21,093 nucleotides of DNA from Phoronis australis (taxonomy: Eukaryota; Phoronida; Phoronidae): positions 1-21,093 of the forward strand of contig NMRA01000417.1 in the NCBI GenBank assembly GCA_002633005.1. The letters run 5' to 3'. This document shows positions 19,691-21,093 of this stretch, in pieces. The notes below the pieces were generated by a model, which did not search any database, was not told the DNA's origin, and was given only the letters and a program-made list of their open reading frames with translations. The position numbers were made by a program, and so were the translations under genes. The first letter of the stretch is position 1, and every line of letters begins with the position of its first letter.

Positions 19691-20439
19691 CAAATAAATA
19701 ACCCTAAAAGCACACCATTTGCAATGCATTCGTGGGCGCATTTCATCGCTCCGTGTTGCTCTTGTTTTATATCCTGCCTACTACGCCAAAATGTGTTACG
19801 TTTTTGTAATAAAAGAAATGTAAAATATATGGACAGGAATTGAAAATGACATCACAAAAGGATGACGTCATGGAAAACTATAACATCACAACAATTTCTT
19901 TCAGCTTTTAAGCTATATAAAAAAATTACTATGCCGCCACATTAGCAGTGACTCCAAGGAAATAAAGCATTGGCCAAAATAAACCAAATATCGTGGACTA
20001 AAACTGCTGTTTTTTATCAAATTGGCTTCTGAAATTGAATTCTCCATGAAAAAATTGTTATTGTCGTTTGTTCCCAAAGAAATACAATAAAAATTAGCCA
20101 AAAACGATGTCATTGTGCTTACCAAGAGAAGTGTGTTTGCTGTAATGCCGGATACACAATTGATTTATGACCTGTGAGCGTCATCAAAAGATTGCAAGAA
20201 CGCTTTAACAATATAAAACTTGTTACCTGATCCTGGAAACTCCTTTCGTGTACGGTGTGCATTTTTTACTATACATGTGCTATAAAACTACTCATGTTAA
20301 AACACCATGTAAAGCACATAGGGACACATCTATATGTTTGAATTCAAACAATCCAAGAAAGAAGGTGTTAAGTGTGTTAACGGTTTTCTTCTGTGTGACA
20401 AATATGCAAACTCCTGAAATATGACCTTGCTTTCCTAAA
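19691..20439. other. Noncoding stretch
   Basis: AT-rich, no recognised gene, RNA or repeat match in the window. Small opposed open frames (19625-19843 and 19913-20125) have no known motif and the first starts inside satellite sequence. Confidence 0.4.
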
Positions 20440-20690
20440 ATGTAACAATGATACATTTCTCCCATGTGTATTCCATAAATTGTAACAATTACACAAAATG
20501 TAACAACTTGTTACATCTTAGGAGAGGCCTAGCAACAAAATGTAACAATGATGTAAAATGTAACAGTTGTTACTTTTATGGAATTGTTACATTTTACTGA
20601 GTATCATAGCATCCCTGGTCGAAAAATACATTTTAGGAGAGGCTTAGCAACCTAAAATGTAACAATGATGTAAAATGTAACAGTTGCGAT
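20440..20690. repeat. TGTAACA/TGTTACA repeat block with a 115-bp duplication
   Basis: AAAATGTAACA-type words recur at least seven times on both strands. Segment 20518-20569 recurs at 20633-20686 (TTAGGAGAGGC(C/T)TAGCAAC, then AAAATGTAACAATGATG). ATGTAACAA C TTGTTACAT at 20498-20516 is a perfect palindrome. GTAAAATGTAACA (20553-20565) pairs perfectly with 20585-20597. The structure suggests a foldback or satellite-like repeat. Confidence 0.85.
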
Positions 20691-21093
20691 ATTTATGTGT
20701 TACTAATAAAGCACTTTTAAGCAAACTACATATTCATAGCAAGGTTAAAAATGTTGTTGAGTTACGGAAGTACCGACATCGTGACTTTACGCGACAAAAC
20801 GACAATTTCCGTACCGTCCTTGACCTCGAGCGGCAACCGATGGACGTGTGTGGGTTTTTTTTTGTTCTTTGACTGCGAATTTCTTACGAAGTCGCCGGAA
20901 CAGGACACCGTGAATGGTATTGGGAGAAAGAACAATTCTTCATGGTTTGTTGAACCTCTGTTTTGTGTAAATTTATTGAGTTTTATGTTTGCTATGGACG
21001 GCTGAAGTGAAGCACCCGTGGAATTTCTGGTCGGAAGTGTCATACCTTGTAGTATTATATGTAGTGTATTGGGGACGATCAGAAGCTGAGGAC
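20691..21093. other. Right edge of the window, no supported gene
   Basis: Two open frames overlap on opposite strands (20751-21005 plus, 20762-21043 minus). Neither carries a domain I recognise and they are mutual shadows. One could be a partial exon of a gene extending past the edge, but nothing decides it. Confidence 0.3.

Noticed and set aside
20751-21043. Two overlapping open frames on opposite strands
   Set aside because: They shadow one another, have no known domain, and nothing in the sequence decides between them.
1-21093. CRISPR array, rRNA or tRNA genes
   Set aside because: I saw no regularly spaced identical short repeats with unique spacers, and no GGTTCGAATCC-type tRNA arm or rRNA sequence. 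The repeats present are tandem satellites and foldbacks.

Overview
This window looks like about 21 kb of AT-rich, repeat-dense animal nuclear DNA. The only intact protein-coding gene has spliceosomal introns with clean GT/AG borders. There are two single-base N positions (6691 and 15234), no operons, no bacterial ribosome binding sites and no dense coding. A degenerate Ty3/gypsy Gag and several satellite-like repeats fit a marine invertebrate (for example a deuterostome, mollusc or cnidarian). The sequence alone does not let me name the species.

The main object is a candidate complete DNA transposon at about 82-5914. It is bounded by perfect inverted termini (GGGACGTGACAAA at 82-94, its reverse complement at 5902-5914) and flanked by TA on both sides. 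On the minus strand it carries one gene. A non-coding first exon ends at 5631 behind a promoter-like segment with a CCAAT box and paired CRE-like sites. A long 5'UTR intron (4539-5630) follows, then coding exon 4537-3792, a 226-bp phase-2 intron and coding exon 3565-1498. The spliced product is 937 residues with no internal stop. Its layout is a basic N-terminus, an acidic linker, a coiled coil, a core resembling an RNase H-fold transposase (D388, D464, CxxH at 489-492, possible E608 or E613), a basic helix and a C-terminal Tudor/SH3-like module. I could not assign it to a named transposase superfamily.

The rest is mostly repeats and relics. 6082-7253 holds nested inverted repeats and a 154-bp tandem duplication broken by an N. 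7350-7770 is a GC-richer, promoter-like patch. 9050-11110 holds a dispersed repeat family with one long foldback hairpin and a direct duplication of about 250 bp. 11766-11930 and 13975-14121 are two copies of a 55-bp minisatellite. 14122-15053 is a broken Gag region on the minus strand that stops exactly where the second minisatellite begins. 15170-15940 has GGCGTCC-rich inverted motifs. 15945-16800 and 19070-19690 are two arrays of one repeat of about 140 bp, and every unit has a close match to the CTCF core (G[CT]GCCCCCTAGTGG). A diverged reverse-orientation copy sits inside the transposon at 1020-1330. 20440-20690 is a TGTAACA/TGTTACA repeat block.

Only the transposase appears able to make a full protein. 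The window reads as an accessory, transposon-rich interval rather than a functional gene cluster.
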